Numbered from the stretch's first letter, positions 16,657-25,921 are shown. The stretch is DNA of 64,000 nucleotides from Streptomyces aquilus (GCF_003955715.1 NZ_CP034463.1:10044001-10108000); one strand, 5' to 3'. Notes: generated by a model from the sequence alone, not told the origin. Translations and numbers: made by a program.

Positions 16657-17753
16657 AGATCACTGCGGCGGTGTCACGCGAGAGCCGGACCGTCCCCGGC
16701 CTTGAGCAGGTCGACCTGGATGAACCGAGGCCGGACGAGGTCCTGGTCCGCATCGTGGCGACCGGCATCTGCCACACCGACATCAATGCGCACAACGGAC
16801 GTGGGGTCCCCGTTCCGCGCCCCATCGTCCTCGGGCACGAGGGTGCTGGCGTGGTGGAGGCGGTCGGTGCCGGGGTGACCCGCCTCGCGCCCGGTGACCA
16901 CGTGGTGCTCTCAGGCAACTCCTGCGGTGTGTGTCCCCGCTGTCTCGACGCGCGGCCCACCTACTGCCGGGAGGCGATGCGGGTGGCCTTCGGCGGCGCA
17001 CGACTCGACGGCAGCTCGCCGATCGCCCAGGACAGTGACCGGATCGCGGCGATGTTCTTCGGGCAGTCCTCCTTCGCGACGTACGCACTGGCGCCCGCAC
17101 GCAGCGCGGTCCTCCTTCCGAAGGACGCCCCGCTGCACCTGATGGGACCGCTCGGCTGCGGTGTCATCACGGGGGCGGGCTCGGTCCTGGAGTCGTTCCG
17201 GCTCCGCCCCGGACAGTCGATCGCGGTGTTCGGCACCGGAGGCGTGGGACTCGCGGCCATCATGGCGGCCCGTCTCGCAGGTGCCCGGCACATCGTCGCC
17301 GTCGACATCAACCGGCCCCGGCTCGACCTCGCCCGGGAGCTGGGCGCCACCGACACCGTGCTGGGCGGCGCCGGAGCCGAACAGTCGCTGCGAGACATCG
17401 ACCCCGACGGCTTCGATTTCGCGTACGTCACCGCGGACGCACCGTCCGTCTACGCGACCGCGACGAGCTGCCTCGCTGTCGAAGGCACCCTCGGCTACGT
17501 GGTGGCACCCGCGAGTGAATGGGTCCCGGACACCGGCTTTCTCCTCGCCGGGGGCCGCAAGCTCCAAGGGATCATCGGGGGCTCGGCCAACCCCCACGTG
17601 CTGATCCCCCAGCTCGTCGAGTACTGGCGGGCTGGTCGGTTCCCCTTCGACCGGATGATCGAGGAGTTCCCGTTCAGCGACTTCGCCCGAGCGTGGACGG
17701 AGACCGGCTCCGGGCGGGTGATCAAGGCCGTACTCAGGATGCCGGAAACCTGA
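16653..17753 (+). CDS. Zinc-dependent alcohol dehydrogenase, aryl-alcohol type
   Basis: A 366-residue class III-like medium-chain dehydrogenase. Catalytic zinc ligands are Cys in GICHTD and His/Glu in GHEGAGVVE. The structural zinc site is the four-Cys set in CGVCPRCLDARPTYC. The NAD fold has GTGGVGLAA. The layout matches benzyl/aryl-alcohol dehydrogenases, which make aldehydes that the dehydrogenase at 26158 could oxidise further. ATG 16653 overlaps the monooxygenase stop; a longer open frame upstream is an artefact of GC-rich DNA. A hairpin follows the stop at 17771-17797. Confidence 0.92.
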   Translation: MKITAAVSRESRTVPGLEQVDLDEPRPDEVLVRIVATGICHTDINAHNGRGVPVPRPIVLGHEGAGVVEAVGAGVTRLAPGDHVVLSGNSCGVCPRCLDARPTYCREAMRVAFGGARLDGSSPIAQDSDRIAAMFFGQSSFATYALAPARSAVLLPKDAPLHLMGPLGCGVITGAGSVLESFRLRPGQSIAVFGTGGVGLAAIMAARLAGARHIVAVDINRPRLDLARELGATDTVLGGAGAEQSLRDIDPDGFDFAYVTADAPSVYATATSCLAVEGTLGYVVAPASEWVPDTGFLLAGGRKLQGIIGGSANPHVLIPQLVEYWRAGRFPFDRMIEEFPFSDFARAWTETGSGRVIKAVLRMPET

Positions 17754-17770
17754 CATCGCTTCCGCGAACA

Positions 17771-17797
17771 GCCCGGTCGGCGGGGTCACGACCGGGC
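17771..17797 (+). terminator. Hairpin after the alcohol dehydrogenase gene
   Basis: GCCCGGTCG (17771-17779) pairs perfectly with CGACCGGGC (17789-17797) across a 9-base loop. It lies 18 bp after the ADH stop and before the next IclR box, so it probably separates two transcription units. Confidence 0.6.
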
Positions 17798-17814
17798 GAT
17801 GCCGATCAAGACAT

Positions 17815-17831
17815 TGGCCGTCCAACGAACA
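17815..17831. promoter_or_regulatory. IclR-type operator before the benzaldehyde lyase-like gene
   Basis: TGGCCGTCCAACGAACA has an intact right arm (ACGAACA) and centre and a degenerate left arm. It lies 118 bp before ATG 17950. Confidence 0.6.
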
Positions 17832-17949
17832 CAGCCATTGTCGTCCCCCACCACGCCACCCAGACTGCGGCACGGGCGGCTGGAGACGCGGCCCGGCCTC
17901 AGCGCCCCTTGTCGAAACCCCGAGTACGTCCAGAGAGGCGGACCATCGC

Positions 17950-19647
17950 ATGGCAACCGCAACCGGTAGTGGGCTCGTCGTCAGAACGCTGTGGCGAGCC
18001 GGGGTCGACGTGGCCTTCGGCCTGCCCGGAGCGCACATCGACGGCATCCTCCAGGACGCCCTGGACGCCAAGCTGCGGGTCGTCGACGTACGGCACGAGA
18101 TGAACGCCGGTCACGCGGCCGAGGGATACGCACGGGTCACCGGGGAACTGGGCGTCGCCGTCGTCACGGCAGGGGGCGGCTTCACCAACGTCCTGACCTC
18201 GGTCGCCAACGCCTACCTGGACCGGACCCCCGTCCTCTACATCGCGGGCTCGGTCCCGCTGGAGATGGACCAGGCCAATGACCAGCAGGCCGGGTTCGAC
18301 CAGGTCGCCATGGCGGCCCCGGTGACCAAGTTCGCGCACCGCGTCACTCGAGCCGAGCTGATCCCGCGTCTGGTCGCCCAGGCGATCCGCATCGCGCAGT
18401 CGGAACCCAAGGGCCCGGTGCTCCTGGACATTCCCTGGGACGTCCTGCGCCAGTCGGTGGACGTCGACAATGTCGACGACCACCGCGTCGAGGTCGACGG
18501 CACCGGTGTCTCCCCCGCCGGTGCCGTCGACCGCATCATCGAGGCGCTCAGTACCGCCCGGCGCCCGGTCGCGCTGGTCGGCAAGTCCTTCGTCACCACC
18601 GAGGCACGGACGCACCTGCACGAGTTCGCCGCCCGTACCGGAGTGCCCCTCTTCTCCGACTGGGAAGGCCTCGGGGCGATCGCCGGCTCCGCACAGCACG
18701 TCGGCCTCCTCCAGACACTGGCCACCGCCCCCGAGGACGAGCGTCCCGACCTGGTCCTGATGCTCGGGCTGCGCTTCGGAATGGCCACCCAGTTCGGCAC
18801 CGGACGACTGCTCCCGAAGAGCGCGCGGATCTTCCAGATCGACCCCGACGGCCGTGAGCTGGGCCGTCTGCAGGATGTCGAACTCGGCGTCCAGGCCGAC
18901 CCGGTCGGCACGATCGGCCTGCTGAACGAGCGGCTGGGCGACAGTGGCGTGCCTTCGGGACGCGAGGACTGGCTCACGGCCCTGCGGGACATCTCCGCCA
19001 CCCGGCGGTCCGCGCTCGCCGACGAGACCGTGCAGCACGAGGACGCCGCGATCCACCCGTACCTCGCGGTCCGTACGATCGCCGAGAGCGTCCCCGAGCA
19101 GGCCACCGTCGTCGTCGACGGCGCCCTGACCGAGCTGTGGCTCTCCGAGACGATCGCGCTGGCGCCGCTGGCCCACTACCTCGGACATGGCTACCTCAGT
19201 GCGATGGGGAGCAACTTCGGTGTGGCGCTGGGAGCGCAGTACGCGCATCCCGACAAGGCGACGATCCTCGTCACCGGCGACGGCGCGGTCGGCTACAGCC
19301 TCGCCGAGTTCGACTCCCTGGTCCGGGCGGGACTCCCGGTGGTCGTGATCGTGCTGAACAACCGGGCCTGGGGCGCCACCCTGCACACCCAGCAGTTCAT
19401 CTTCGGACAGGACCGCGTCACCAACAACCGCCTGGAGAACGGCTCCTACAGCGGCGTGGCGCGAGCCCTCGGCGCGGACGGCGTCGACGTCACCGAGCTG
19501 GACCAGCTGGGACCCGCGATCGAGGCGGCCCTCGCGGCCCGCCGACCGACCTGCATCGACGTACGCGTGAGTCTTGCACCCATCCCTCCGGAGGAGCGCG
19601 TCCTGAACGGCGGAGCTCCGTTCGGCGGCGTCGAGATCGAGGCTTGA
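17950..19647 (+). CDS. Thiamine diphosphate-dependent benzaldehyde lyase-like enzyme
   Basis: A 565-residue ThDP enzyme. Its N-terminal and C-terminal blocks resemble Pseudomonas benzaldehyde lyase (from memory): RHE..AGHAAEGYAR, TAGGGFTN, DQVAMAAP, GDG.VGYS and RLENGSY followed by DPIPPEE-like SLAPIPPEE. Glu50 (ThDP activation), His29 and Gln113 fall at the same numbers as in that enzyme, while His26 is Pro. The GDG...NN cofactor motif is present (GDGAVGYS to LNNRAWG). Benzaldehyde lyases split benzoin-type alpha-hydroxyketones into two aldehydes. It may release aryl aldehydes from a dimeric aromatic. Acetolactate synthase or oxalyl-CoA decarboxylase activity is less likely. It is first of a three-gene unit. 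Confidence 0.85.
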   Translation: MATATGSGLVVRTLWRAGVDVAFGLPGAHIDGILQDALDAKLRVVDVRHEMNAGHAAEGYARVTGELGVAVVTAGGGFTNVLTSVANAYLDRTPVLYIAGSVPLEMDQANDQQAGFDQVAMAAPVTKFAHRVTRAELIPRLVAQAIRIAQSEPKGPVLLDIPWDVLRQSVDVDNVDDHRVEVDGTGVSPAGAVDRIIEALSTARRPVALVGKSFVTTEARTHLHEFAARTGVPLFSDWEGLGAIAGSAQHVGLLQTLATAPEDERPDLVLMLGLRFGMATQFGTGRLLPKSARIFQIDPDGRELGRLQDVELGVQADPVGTIGLLNERLGDSGVPSGREDWLTALRDISATRRSALADETVQHEDAAIHPYLAVRTIAESVPEQATVVVDGALTELWLSETIALAPLAHYLGHGYLSAMGSNFGVALGAQYAHPDKATILVTGDGAVGYSLAEFDSLVRAGLPVVVIVLNNRAWGATLHTQQFIFGQDRVTNNRLENGSYSGVARALGADGVDVTELDQLGPAIEAALAARRPTCIDVRVSLAPIPPEERVLNGGAPFGGVEIEA

Positions 19648-19678
19648 GCCACCTTTCGGAGCGACCAGAAGGAGCGTC

Positions 19679-20497
19679 ATGAACGACACGAGCGACGCGG
19701 GACGTCCCGACCCGGCCGTCGGGGACCGGCGGCAGCGCTTCCTCGGGAAGACCTGCCTCGTCACCGGCGGCAGCAGAGGGCTGGGCCTGGCGGCCGCACA
19801 GGCCTTCGCGCGTGAGGGCGCGCGCCTGGTCATCATCGCGCGGGACCCGGACCAGCTGAAGGTCGCGAGCGACCTCATCGGTGACGGCACGATCACTGTC
19901 GCGGCCGACCTCTCCTCGGTGGCCGGCATCAAGGCCGCGCTGAGTGAGGTCGCCGCGGAGGTCGACCACGTGGACGCCGCCTACATCAACGCGGGGCACG
20001 CCGGCATGAAGCGCCTCGACGACATGGACGAAGCCACCTGGGACAGGGTGTTCGACACCAATGTCAAGGGCTCGTTCTTCCTCATGCAGGGCCTCAGGCC
20101 CCTGCTCGCACCAGGCGGGGCCGTCGTTTTCTGCGGCTCGGCGGCCGGCCGAAGGGCCAGCGCGGGAACCGCCGCCTACGGAGCCAGCAAGGCCGCGCTG
20201 GAGCACCTGACGCGCATTCTCGCCGCCGAGGTCGTCGCCGACGGTATCCGCGTCAACATCGTCATTCCGGCCGGCATGAACACCGACATCGCCTCCCGTA
20301 CGACGGGCCTGGCGCCCGGGGGAGCGGACGCCTTCCGAGAGCGGATCAGGCTCAGCACTCCCATGCTCCGGGAAGGGGAACCGGAGGAACTCGCCGAGGC
20401 CGTGCTCTTCCTGGCCTCGTCCGAAGCCGCTTACATCACCGGTACGACCCTCGTGGTGGACGGCGGCCTTACCAGCTTCATCCGCCCGCAGGCCTAG
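19679..20497 (+). CDS. Short-chain dehydrogenase/reductase
   Basis: A 272-residue SDR with TGGSRGLG at about residues 30-37. The usual NNAG is replaced by INAGHAG. Catalytic Ser is in FCGSAAGRR and YGASK gives Tyr and Lys. Arg in IIARD after beta-2 suggests NADP(H). About 22 extra residues precede the fold. It begins 31 bp after the benzaldehyde lyase-like gene with AAGGAG and is followed closely by a VOC protein. It could act on the hydroxyketone or carbonyl that the lyase uses or makes, for example oxidising a diaryl alcohol to the ketone. Confidence 0.9.
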   Translation: MNDTSDAGRPDPAVGDRRQRFLGKTCLVTGGSRGLGLAAAQAFAREGARLVIIARDPDQLKVASDLIGDGTITVAADLSSVAGIKAALSEVAAEVDHVDAAYINAGHAGMKRLDDMDEATWDRVFDTNVKGSFFLMQGLRPLLAPGGAVVFCGSAAGRRASAGTAAYGASKAALEHLTRILAAEVVADGIRVNIVIPAGMNTDIASRTTGLAPGGADAFRERIRLSTPMLREGEPEELAEAVLFLASSEAAYITGTTLVVDGGLTSFIRPQA

Positions 20498-20511
20498 AGA
20501 GGACGACCGCC

Positions 20512-21060
20512 GTGGAGTTTCCCTTCGGGCAGCCGACCGACGCCGTCGTCCAGTTCGCGTACGCGGTCCCCGACCTCACCGCCGCAATGCGCTGGTGGAC
20601 CGACCGACTCGGCGTCGGCCCCTGGTTCGTAAACCAGAGGATCGGCGGCGCGGGGTCCACCTACCGTGGTGAGCCCGGGAAGGCCGAGTTCACCCTCGCG
20701 CTCGCTTTCTCGGGGCACATGATGATCGAGCTCGTCCAGACCCTCGACGACGAGCCTTCCATCTACAAGGACACCTACGAACGCCATGGCTACGGCTTCC
20801 ACCACGTCGCCAAAATCGTGCCGAACGTCAAGGCAGAGGTCGAACGCCGCGAGGCGAGCGGGGCAGTGGTGCGGTTCCACGATCTGGCCCCGGGGGGCGA
20901 TGTCTTCTTCCTGGACGGCGGCGGCGACGCCCCGGGGATGATCGAGCTGGTCCAGGACAACGAGATCACGCGGCAGATGTTCACAGCTGTCTGGCGGGCA
21001 TCGGTCGACTGGGACGGCTCGCGCCCTGTGCGCGACTTCACGGAGTTGCTCCCGGCCTGA
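20512..21060 (+). CDS. VOC (glyoxalase/bleomycin resistance) family protein
   Basis: A 182-residue protein of the vicinal oxygen chelate fold. QFAYAVPDLTAAMRWWTDRL opens the first betaalphabetabetabeta unit, HHVAKIVPNV opens the second and MIELVQ closes both. His and Glu at these strand positions are candidate metal ligands. Relatives include lactoylglutathione lyase-like proteins, dioxygenases and epimerases; the reaction is unknown. The GTG start at 20512 follows AGAGGA and lies 14 bp after the SDR stop, so it belongs to the same operon. Confidence 0.82.
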   Translation: MEFPFGQPTDAVVQFAYAVPDLTAAMRWWTDRLGVGPWFVNQRIGGAGSTYRGEPGKAEFTLALAFSGHMMIELVQTLDDEPSIYKDTYERHGYGFHHVAKIVPNVKAEVERREASGAVVRFHDLAPGGDVFFLDGGGDAPGMIELVQDNEITRQMFTAVWRASVDWDGSRPVRDFTELLPA

Positions 21061-21126
21061 CCGCATGAAGCCGTGCCCGCCACCGGTCTTGTGTTCGCGA
21101 CGCGATGCGCCTTTCCGCGAAGCCGA

Positions 21127-21168
21127 GGCGAACGCTGTGGACGACCGGGGTCGTCCACAGCGTTCGCC
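21127..21168. terminator. Perfect 20-bp stem hairpin between convergent genes
   Basis: Bases 21127-21146 pair exactly with 21149-21168, leaving a 2-base centre (GG). It lies between the VOC gene end (21060) and the convergent secreted lipocalin-like gene end (21191), so it is a likely bidirectional terminator. Confidence 0.8.
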
Positions 21169-21190
21169 GTGGTTGAGTGGCCCTGGAGGG

Positions 21191-22270
21191 CTACTGTCCG
21201 TTGGTGAGTTCGATATAGGTGTTGCCGGTGACCGGGCGGTGGTCGTAGGTGCCGGTGACGGCGGCGCTGCCTTCGTAGCTAGGTGAGGGGACCGTCAGTT
21301 CCTGGTCCTTGGCGTAGACGGTGACGTTCAGCTTGGCGTCCTCGCCGGGGATGGTGACCTTCCAGCGGGTGGGGTAGCTCTTGCCGGTGGTCGGGCTGGT
21401 CCAGAGGGTGGACTGGTCGGGCGTGAGGGTCGCCTCGGTGAGGGTCTGGGTGCCGTCGGGCTTCAGGATGGTCGCGAAGTTGTTCTTCTTGCCGTCGTAC
21501 TGCTGGTTCCAGATGCTGACCTTGTCGCCGTTGGACAGGTTGAGGTTCATCCAGGACCAGGAGGCGCGACCCGTGGCGAGGTCGGGGAGCGGCCCCCACT
21601 GGCGGTCCACCCAGGACTGCCCGCGGACCTTCTCCGTGTGGCCGCCCAGGGTCAGGGTCCCGGAGGTGTCCACGGTGGGCAGGGCGTACTCGTAGTTCGA
21701 GTACTTCGCGTCGCCGAACATGGGGAAGTATCCCGTTCCCATGTTGTAGAGGGTGCTTCCGTGGGGGCGCAGCGTGACGTCGATGGTCCCCTCGGGGACC
21801 TTGGCGCGCAGCCTCATCTCCTTGGCGTCGCCGGTCCAGGTGATGTTGTCGGTGCGGATGTCCACGCCCTGCTTGTCGGAAAGGCCCGTCCCCGCAGGCA
21901 GGGGGATCTCCGACTTCGTGTACCAGCCGGTGTCCTCGTTGACGATCGACACCCTGGAGATGGCGCCTCCCTGCTCGCCGAAGCTGGAGTTCAGGTAGTG
22001 GGCCAGGAACCCGTACCGGTGGCCTCCGGCGGTCACGTGCGCTGTCACGTACCAGGACTCGTTGGACTGGTCGGGGTGGTAGCTGAGGTCTGCGGCGGGG
22101 TCGATGAGGACCGGGAGGCTGGTCTGGGTCAGCCCCTTCGTAGAGGCGGTGTGGTGCGCCGCGGCCGAGTCGGCTGCGGTCGTCGCAGTGGCCGGTCCTC
22201 CTGAGGCGACGGTGAGTGAGGCGATGAGCGCGGAGGCGATGGCGGCCGCGCCGGCGGTGGTCTTACGCAT
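21191..22270 (-). CDS. Secreted lipocalin-like (AttH/CrtC-type) hydratase-family protein
   Basis: A 359-residue exported protein. It has a signal peptide (MRKTTAGAAAIASALIASL, cleaved near ATA) and then two lipocalin-like beta-barrel domains of the AttH/hydroxyneurosporene synthase family. The characteristic VRGQSWVDRQWG is near residue 225, followed by WSWMNLNLSNGDKV. Relatives include carotenoid 1,2-hydratases and secreted fungal kievitone hydratase, so hydration of an isoprenoid or phenolic is possible. The start at 22270 is favoured by AAGGAG; a longer frame begins at 22306. The promoter carries a palindrome at 22322-22336, probably for the adjacent TetR. Confidence 0.8.
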   Translation of the reverse strand: MRKTTAGAAAIASALIASLTVASGGPATATTAADSAAAHHTASTKGLTQTSLPVLIDPAADLSYHPDQSNESWYVTAHVTAGGHRYGFLAHYLNSSFGEQGGAISRVSIVNEDTGWYTKSEIPLPAGTGLSDKQGVDIRTDNITWTGDAKEMRLRAKVPEGTIDVTLRPHGSTLYNMGTGYFPMFGDAKYSNYEYALPTVDTSGTLTLGGHTEKVRGQSWVDRQWGPLPDLATGRASWSWMNLNLSNGDKVSIWNQQYDGKKNNFATILKPDGTQTLTEATLTPDQSTLWTSPTTGKSYPTRWKVTIPGEDAKLNVTVYAKDQELTVPSPSYEGSAAVTGTYDHRPVTGNTYIELTNGQ

Positions 22271-22321
22271 GATGGCTCCTTGCGCGCAGGTTCCGCTCGG
22301 ATGCACAGAACCTCTTTGTGA

Positions 22322-22336
22322 ACGAAACTGTTTCGT
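22322..22336. promoter_or_regulatory. Palindromic operator, probable TetR site
   Basis: ACGAAACTGTTTCGT is a perfect 15-bp palindrome 52 bp upstream of the lipocalin-like gene. Together with a second palindrome GACAGCTGTC (22472-22481) it occupies the 318-bp gap before the divergent TetR gene at 22589. The AT-poor remainder shows nothing else recognisable. Confidence 0.55.
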
Positions 22337-22588
22337 ACTATCGATGAATGTGATCAGACGTGGGAGGAAACCTGTCGTGCGGAGGGGGGGAGGGGGTGGT
22401 CGGTGGGTGGCCGCCCGATGGTGCGGGCGACTGTCCAGGGGTGTGCCGTATGGACGGCTCCAGCGATATCCGACAGCTGTCAGTTTATCTGCTGTAGCGC
22501 AAGTGTCAACCGTGCTCAGAGGTGCCGATCCGGGCGGCTACGCTGGTCAGACCGGCCGCGCGCCCGTACGGCCGACTGAGGAGGAAGC

Positions 22589-23263
22589 GTGGGAGGCAGG
22601 TCGAGCACCACTCGACGCCCGGGGCGCCCCAGCGGGGATTCCGCCGCGATACCCGGGGAGCGGGACGTCCTGCTGCGGGGCCTGGAAGCGTTCTCGGAGC
22701 TGGGCTACGACCGGGCGTCGGCGCGGGAGCTCGCGCGTCGTCTCGGGGTCAGTCACACCTTCATCAACGACCGCTACGGGTCCAAGGCCGCCTTCTGGCG
22801 TGCCGTGGTGGACGCCGCGCTCGGGTCACAGCTCACGCGCATGGCACCCGCCGCGCCCGGGAGCGGCGACGAGGACGTGGTCCGGCAGTTCGTCAGGGAG
22901 TTCTACCGCGTCAACATCGGCGAACCGCACCTGGCCTTGCTGATGGCGGATGAATCCGCGCGGGACACCGAGCGGCTGGACTACCTTTACCAGCGATACA
23001 TCGAACCGACGCTGGCCCTCGTCGTGCCCAGCATCGAGAGGCTGATGGCGTCCGGGCGCATGGCACGGGTCCCGATGGACGTCCTGTTCTTCGCCATCAT
23101 CGCTCCCGTGGCCGGACTGGTGCAGGAGCCTTTCGCCCGGCGCCTGGGCCGCCCCGAGCACCTGTCGCTGGCGGAACGTCTCGCCAGGGCGGAGGCCCTG
23201 GCCGGACTGGTGGTGGACGGCCTGCTGGCCCCGGGCGACGCGAAGCGCCGGTCGTCAGTGTGA
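22589..23263 (+). CDS. TetR-family regulator
   Basis: A 224-residue TetR protein. The N-terminal DNA-binding domain is at about residues 25-70 (LEAFSELGYDRASARELARR then GVSHTFINDRYGSKAAFWRA). A basic, Pro-rich arm precedes it. The GTG start has GAGGAAG just upstream. It diverges from the secreted lipocalin-like gene and probably controls it through the palindrome at 22322-22336. The inducing ligand is unknown. It ends just before a hairpin shared with the convergent dioxygenase operon. Confidence 0.88.
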   Translation: MGGRSSTTRRPGRPSGDSAAIPGERDVLLRGLEAFSELGYDRASARELARRLGVSHTFINDRYGSKAAFWRAVVDAALGSQLTRMAPAAPGSGDEDVVRQFVREFYRVNIGEPHLALLMADESARDTERLDYLYQRYIEPTLALVVPSIERLMASGRMARVPMDVLFFAIIAPVAGLVQEPFARRLGRPEHLSLAERLARAEALAGLVVDGLLAPGDAKRRSSV

Positions 23264-23271
23264 AACGGCGC

Positions 23272-23307
23272 CAGGAACTGCCTCCCCGGTCGGAGAGGCA
23301 GTTCCTG
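23272..23307. terminator. Hairpin between convergent tetR and hydroxyquinol dioxygenase genes
   Basis: CAGGAACTGCCTC (23272-23284) pairs perfectly with GAGGCAGTTCCTG (23295-23307) over a 10-base loop. It fills the 44-bp gap between the two stop codons. Confidence 0.75.
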
Positions 23308-24246
23308 TCATACGCCCGTAGGGGCGAGGACGATGTCGAAGCGGACCCTGCTCCATGTGCCGTCGATGTCGCGGCCGTCGGGTGTGGGTGTGCCGGCGGG
23401 CTGCTGCTCGAACCTTTTGATCAGTGAGTCCTTCACGCCGAAGACGGTGTCCTTGCGGCCGATCGGATCGCCCTCGGGGAAGATGTGCGTCACCAGCGTG
23501 CGCGCCCCCTCGTGGGACACCATGAAGTGCAGATGGGCGGCGCGCAGCGGTGAGCGGCCGACCGCGTCGAGCATCTTGCCGACCGGTCCGTCATCGGGGA
23601 TCGGGTACGGGGTCGGGGTGAGGCCCCAGAAGCGGTAGCCGCCGTCGGCCGCGGAGAACAGGTGCGCCCGGCCAGCGCGCTTGCCGGCGTCGTACTGGAC
23701 GTCGTAGAGCCCGTCCTCGTCGGCCTCCCAGACCTCGATTCGCGCGCCGGCGAGCGGGCGGCCGTCGGTGTCGGTGACGGTGCCTTCGACCCAGCAAGGC
23801 TCGCCGGGAGCGCCGAAGGCCATGTCCTCGTCGAGGTCGATCCGTGGGGCGTCCTCGACGAAGAACGGTCCGAAGACGGTCGCTTCCGTGGCGCCCTTGT
23901 AGGCCTGGTTGTTGACGTTGATCGTCTGCATGCTGGCGCCGAGGGTGTCGGACAGCAGGATGAACTCCTGTCGGACGTCGTCGGTGATGTGGCCGGTCCT
24001 GGTGAGGAAGTCGATCGCCGTCCCCCACTCCTCCTCGGTCAGCCGGACCTCACGGATGAAGGAGTGCAGGTGCTTGACCAGACCGACCATGAGTTCCTTG
24101 AGCCGCGCGTTGTCGCAGGCGTCGAAGGAGGCGATGACATTGTCCACCAGCCGCTGCTCGACTGCCTGTTGCTCCGGCGACACCTCGCGGTGGATCGTGC
24201 CGGCGTCGTCGGTCCGGGCCGAGTCGGGGTTGACGTAGGTAGCCAT
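23308..24246 (-). CDS. Hydroxyquinol 1,2-dioxygenase (intradiol)
   Basis: A 312-residue non-heme Fe(III) intradiol dioxygenase. It opens benzene-1,2,4-triol between the vicinal hydroxyls to give maleylacetate. The N-terminal helical dimer/lipid-binding domain is followed by the catalytic beta-sandwich. Iron ligands are seen as Tyr in GLYDVQY, Tyr in PTPYPIP and two His in [25 protein letters not shown] and [14 protein letters not shown] are typical of the hydroxyquinol branch rather than catechol or protocatechuate enzymes. ATG 24246 has AAAGAGG upstream and lies 11 bp after the maleylacetate reductase gene, which handles its product. Confidence 0.93.
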   Translation of the reverse strand: MATYVNPDSARTDDAGTIHREVSPEQQAVEQRLVDNVIASFDACDNARLKELMVGLVKHLHSFIREVRLTEEEWGTAIDFLTRTGHITDDVRQEFILLSDTLGASMQTINVNNQAYKGATEATVFGPFFVEDAPRIDLDEDMAFGAPGEPCWVEGTVTDTDGRPLAGARIEVWEADEDGLYDVQYDAGKRAGRAHLFSAADGGYRFWGLTPTPYPIPDDGPVGKMLDAVGRSPLRAAHLHFMVSHEGARTLVTHIFPEGDPIGRKDTVFGVKDSLIKRFEQQPAGTPTPDGRDIDGTWSRVRFDIVLAPTGV

Positions 24247-24257
24247 GGCGGCCTCTT

Positions 24258-25325
24258 TCAGCTGATCGGTTCGCCGGCCCACGCCGCCTTCAGCAGCGCG
24301 GTCAGATTCTCTTCAGTGACGGGTGTGGGGTTGTTGGCAGGGACCGCCTTCATGATCGGCCCCAGCGCCTTGGCGATGCCGTCCTCGGGCATGCCGTAGT
24401 CGCGCAGTGCCCGCGGCGCGCCCAGCACCTTGCGCAGGGCGGCGAGCCCGGCGCTCGCCGTGCGGGTGCCGCAGTCAGTGCCCAGGGCCTGGGCGATCCG
24501 AGCCTCCGCCTCCGGGGCGTGCGGGGCGTTGAAGGCCAGCACGTAGGGCAGCACGACCGCGTGGGTCTGGGCGTGGGGGAGGTTGAACATGCCGCCGAGG
24601 ACGTGGCAGATCTTGTGGTGCATCCCGGAGCCGGCCGAGGCGAACGCGACGGCGGCGAGGTAGGCGCCGTACAACGTCTGCTCGATGCCCTGGACGCTCG
24701 TCGAGTCCACCGCGACCGTGGGCAGGCCGGCCGCCAGGGCGTGGATGCCCTCCTGTGCCAGCGCCCGGTCGATCGGGTCGGCGCGCGGCCCCCACATCGA
24801 GTCCACGCAGTGGGCCATCGCGTTGAGACCGCTGGCCACGGTCATCCCGCCGGGCAGTGTGGTCAGCAGGGCGGCGTCGTACACCACCGAGGCGGGCAGC
24901 ACCTTGTCGTCCACACCTGTGGTCTTGGTCTCGCCTTCGGTCAGGCCCCACACGTTGGTCGCCTCGGAGCCCGCGTAGGTGGTGGGTACCGCGACGATCG
25001 GCAGCCCGGTGGTCATCGCCACCGCCTTGGCCAGGCCCGTGGTCGAACCGCCCCCGACGCTGACCAGGATGTCCGCGCCCGCGTCGGTCGCGGCCCGACG
25101 GGCTCGCTCCGCGACCTCGACCGGTACGTGCATCACGACCTCCTCGTGACGCAGTACGGCGGGGATCTCCTTGGCGATCGGGTCGGCCAGTTCCTTCTCG
25201 CGGTCCGACGCGATCAGCATGACCTTGGTACCGCCGAGTGCCCCGACCTCCGTCGCCACGGCGGCAGGTGATCCCCCCGCCGCGAACACCACCCGCTGGG
25301 GAAGAGTCTCGTGGGTGAACCGCAT
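24258..25325 (-). CDS. Maleylacetate reductase
   Basis: A 355-residue iron-containing-alcohol-dehydrogenase-like enzyme that reduces maleylacetate to 3-oxoadipate with NAD(P)H. The nucleotide motif [14 protein letters not shown] and [19 protein letters not shown] are characteristic, and [20 protein letters not shown] supplies the His residues. It overlaps the preceding NTF2-like gene in a TGATG arrangement; GGAAG precedes this ATG, so it is preferred over a GTG six codons upstream. It is coupled with the downstream hydroxyquinol dioxygenase, making the standard ring-cleavage/reduction pair. Confidence 0.93.
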   Translation of the reverse strand: MRFTHETLPQRVVFAAGGSPAAVATEVGALGGTKVMLIASDREKELADPIAKEIPAVLRHEEVVMHVPVEVAERARRAATDAGADILVSVGGGSTTGLAKAVAMTTGLPIVAVPTTYAGSEATNVWGLTEGETKTTGVDDKVLPASVVYDAALLTTLPGGMTVASGLNAMAHCVDSMWGPRADPIDRALAQEGIHALAAGLPTVAVDSTSVQGIEQTLYGAYLAAVAFASAGSGMHHKICHVLGGMFNLPHAQTHAVVLPYVLAFNAPHAPEAEARIAQALGTDCGTRTASAGLAALRKVLGAPRALRDYGMPEDGIAKALGPIMKAVPANNPTPVTEENLTALLKAAWAGEPIS

Positions 25326-25921
25326 CAGGCTTCCGTCAGCCACTGCTTGCCTTCCGAATAGAGCTGCTCGACTGCTGTGCCGGTGAGGCCGGGGAGACCG
25401 TCCTTCACCGTGAAACCCGCCTTCGTCTGCAGGTAGGCCAGGTGCCGGTAACCGGTCGGGAACCGGTTCAGGAGGTCGGGGTCCAGCGTCAGTGAGGCAG
25501 CGGGGCCGACGACGTCGAGCCGGTCCTTCTCGTAGATCGGCTGCCTGCGCACGAGGGTCCAGTGCCCCTTATGGCGGGAGAGGAAGTCGTAGAAGCGGCC
25601 GGTGCAGACGACGTCGACCTCCACGTCGTCGATGCTCGCGCGCTGGTTGATGGTCATCTTGGTTTGAGCGATGGCTCGGTCGCCGCTGATGTCCGCGGTG
25701 TGGCCGCCCAGGAAGTGGAGGATGCTGACTCCGTTCTCGAAGCCCTCACGGCTGGCTTTGATGAAGTCGGTGGCGCTGCCCTGGAACCAGGTGGCGCTCA
25801 TCCAGCCGTCGCGCGGATGCCAGACCGTGGCGAAGCGGTCCCAGTCCCCGGCGTCGCGCCACAGCGCCCAGTTCTCGACGAGCTGCCGGATCTCGTGGCG
25901 ATCCTTGTCGCTCTGCGACAT
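25325..25921 (-). CDS. NTF2-like (SnoaL-type) protein of the hydroxyquinol operon
   Basis: A 198-residue NTF2-fold protein, longer than the other two in the window. The opening DRHEIRQLVENWALWRDAGD is typical of SnoaL_4-type proteins. FATVWHPRDGWMSATWFQG and ILHFLGGHTADISGDRAIAQ follow. Small proteins of this type are often found beside ring-hydroxylation and ring-cleavage genes and may act as lyases, isomerases or decarboxylases; the reaction is unknown. AAGGAG precedes ATG 25921, and the gene couples to maleylacetate reductase by TGATG. Confidence 0.8.
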   Translation of the reverse strand: MSQSDKDRHEIRQLVENWALWRDAGDWDRFATVWHPRDGWMSATWFQGSATDFIKASREGFENGVSILHFLGGHTADISGDRAIAQTKMTINQRASIDDVEVDVVCTGRFYDFLSRHKGHWTLVRRQPIYEKDRLDVVGPAASLTLDPDLLNRFPTGYRHLAYLQTKAGFTVKDGLPGLTGTAVEQLYSEGKQWLTEA

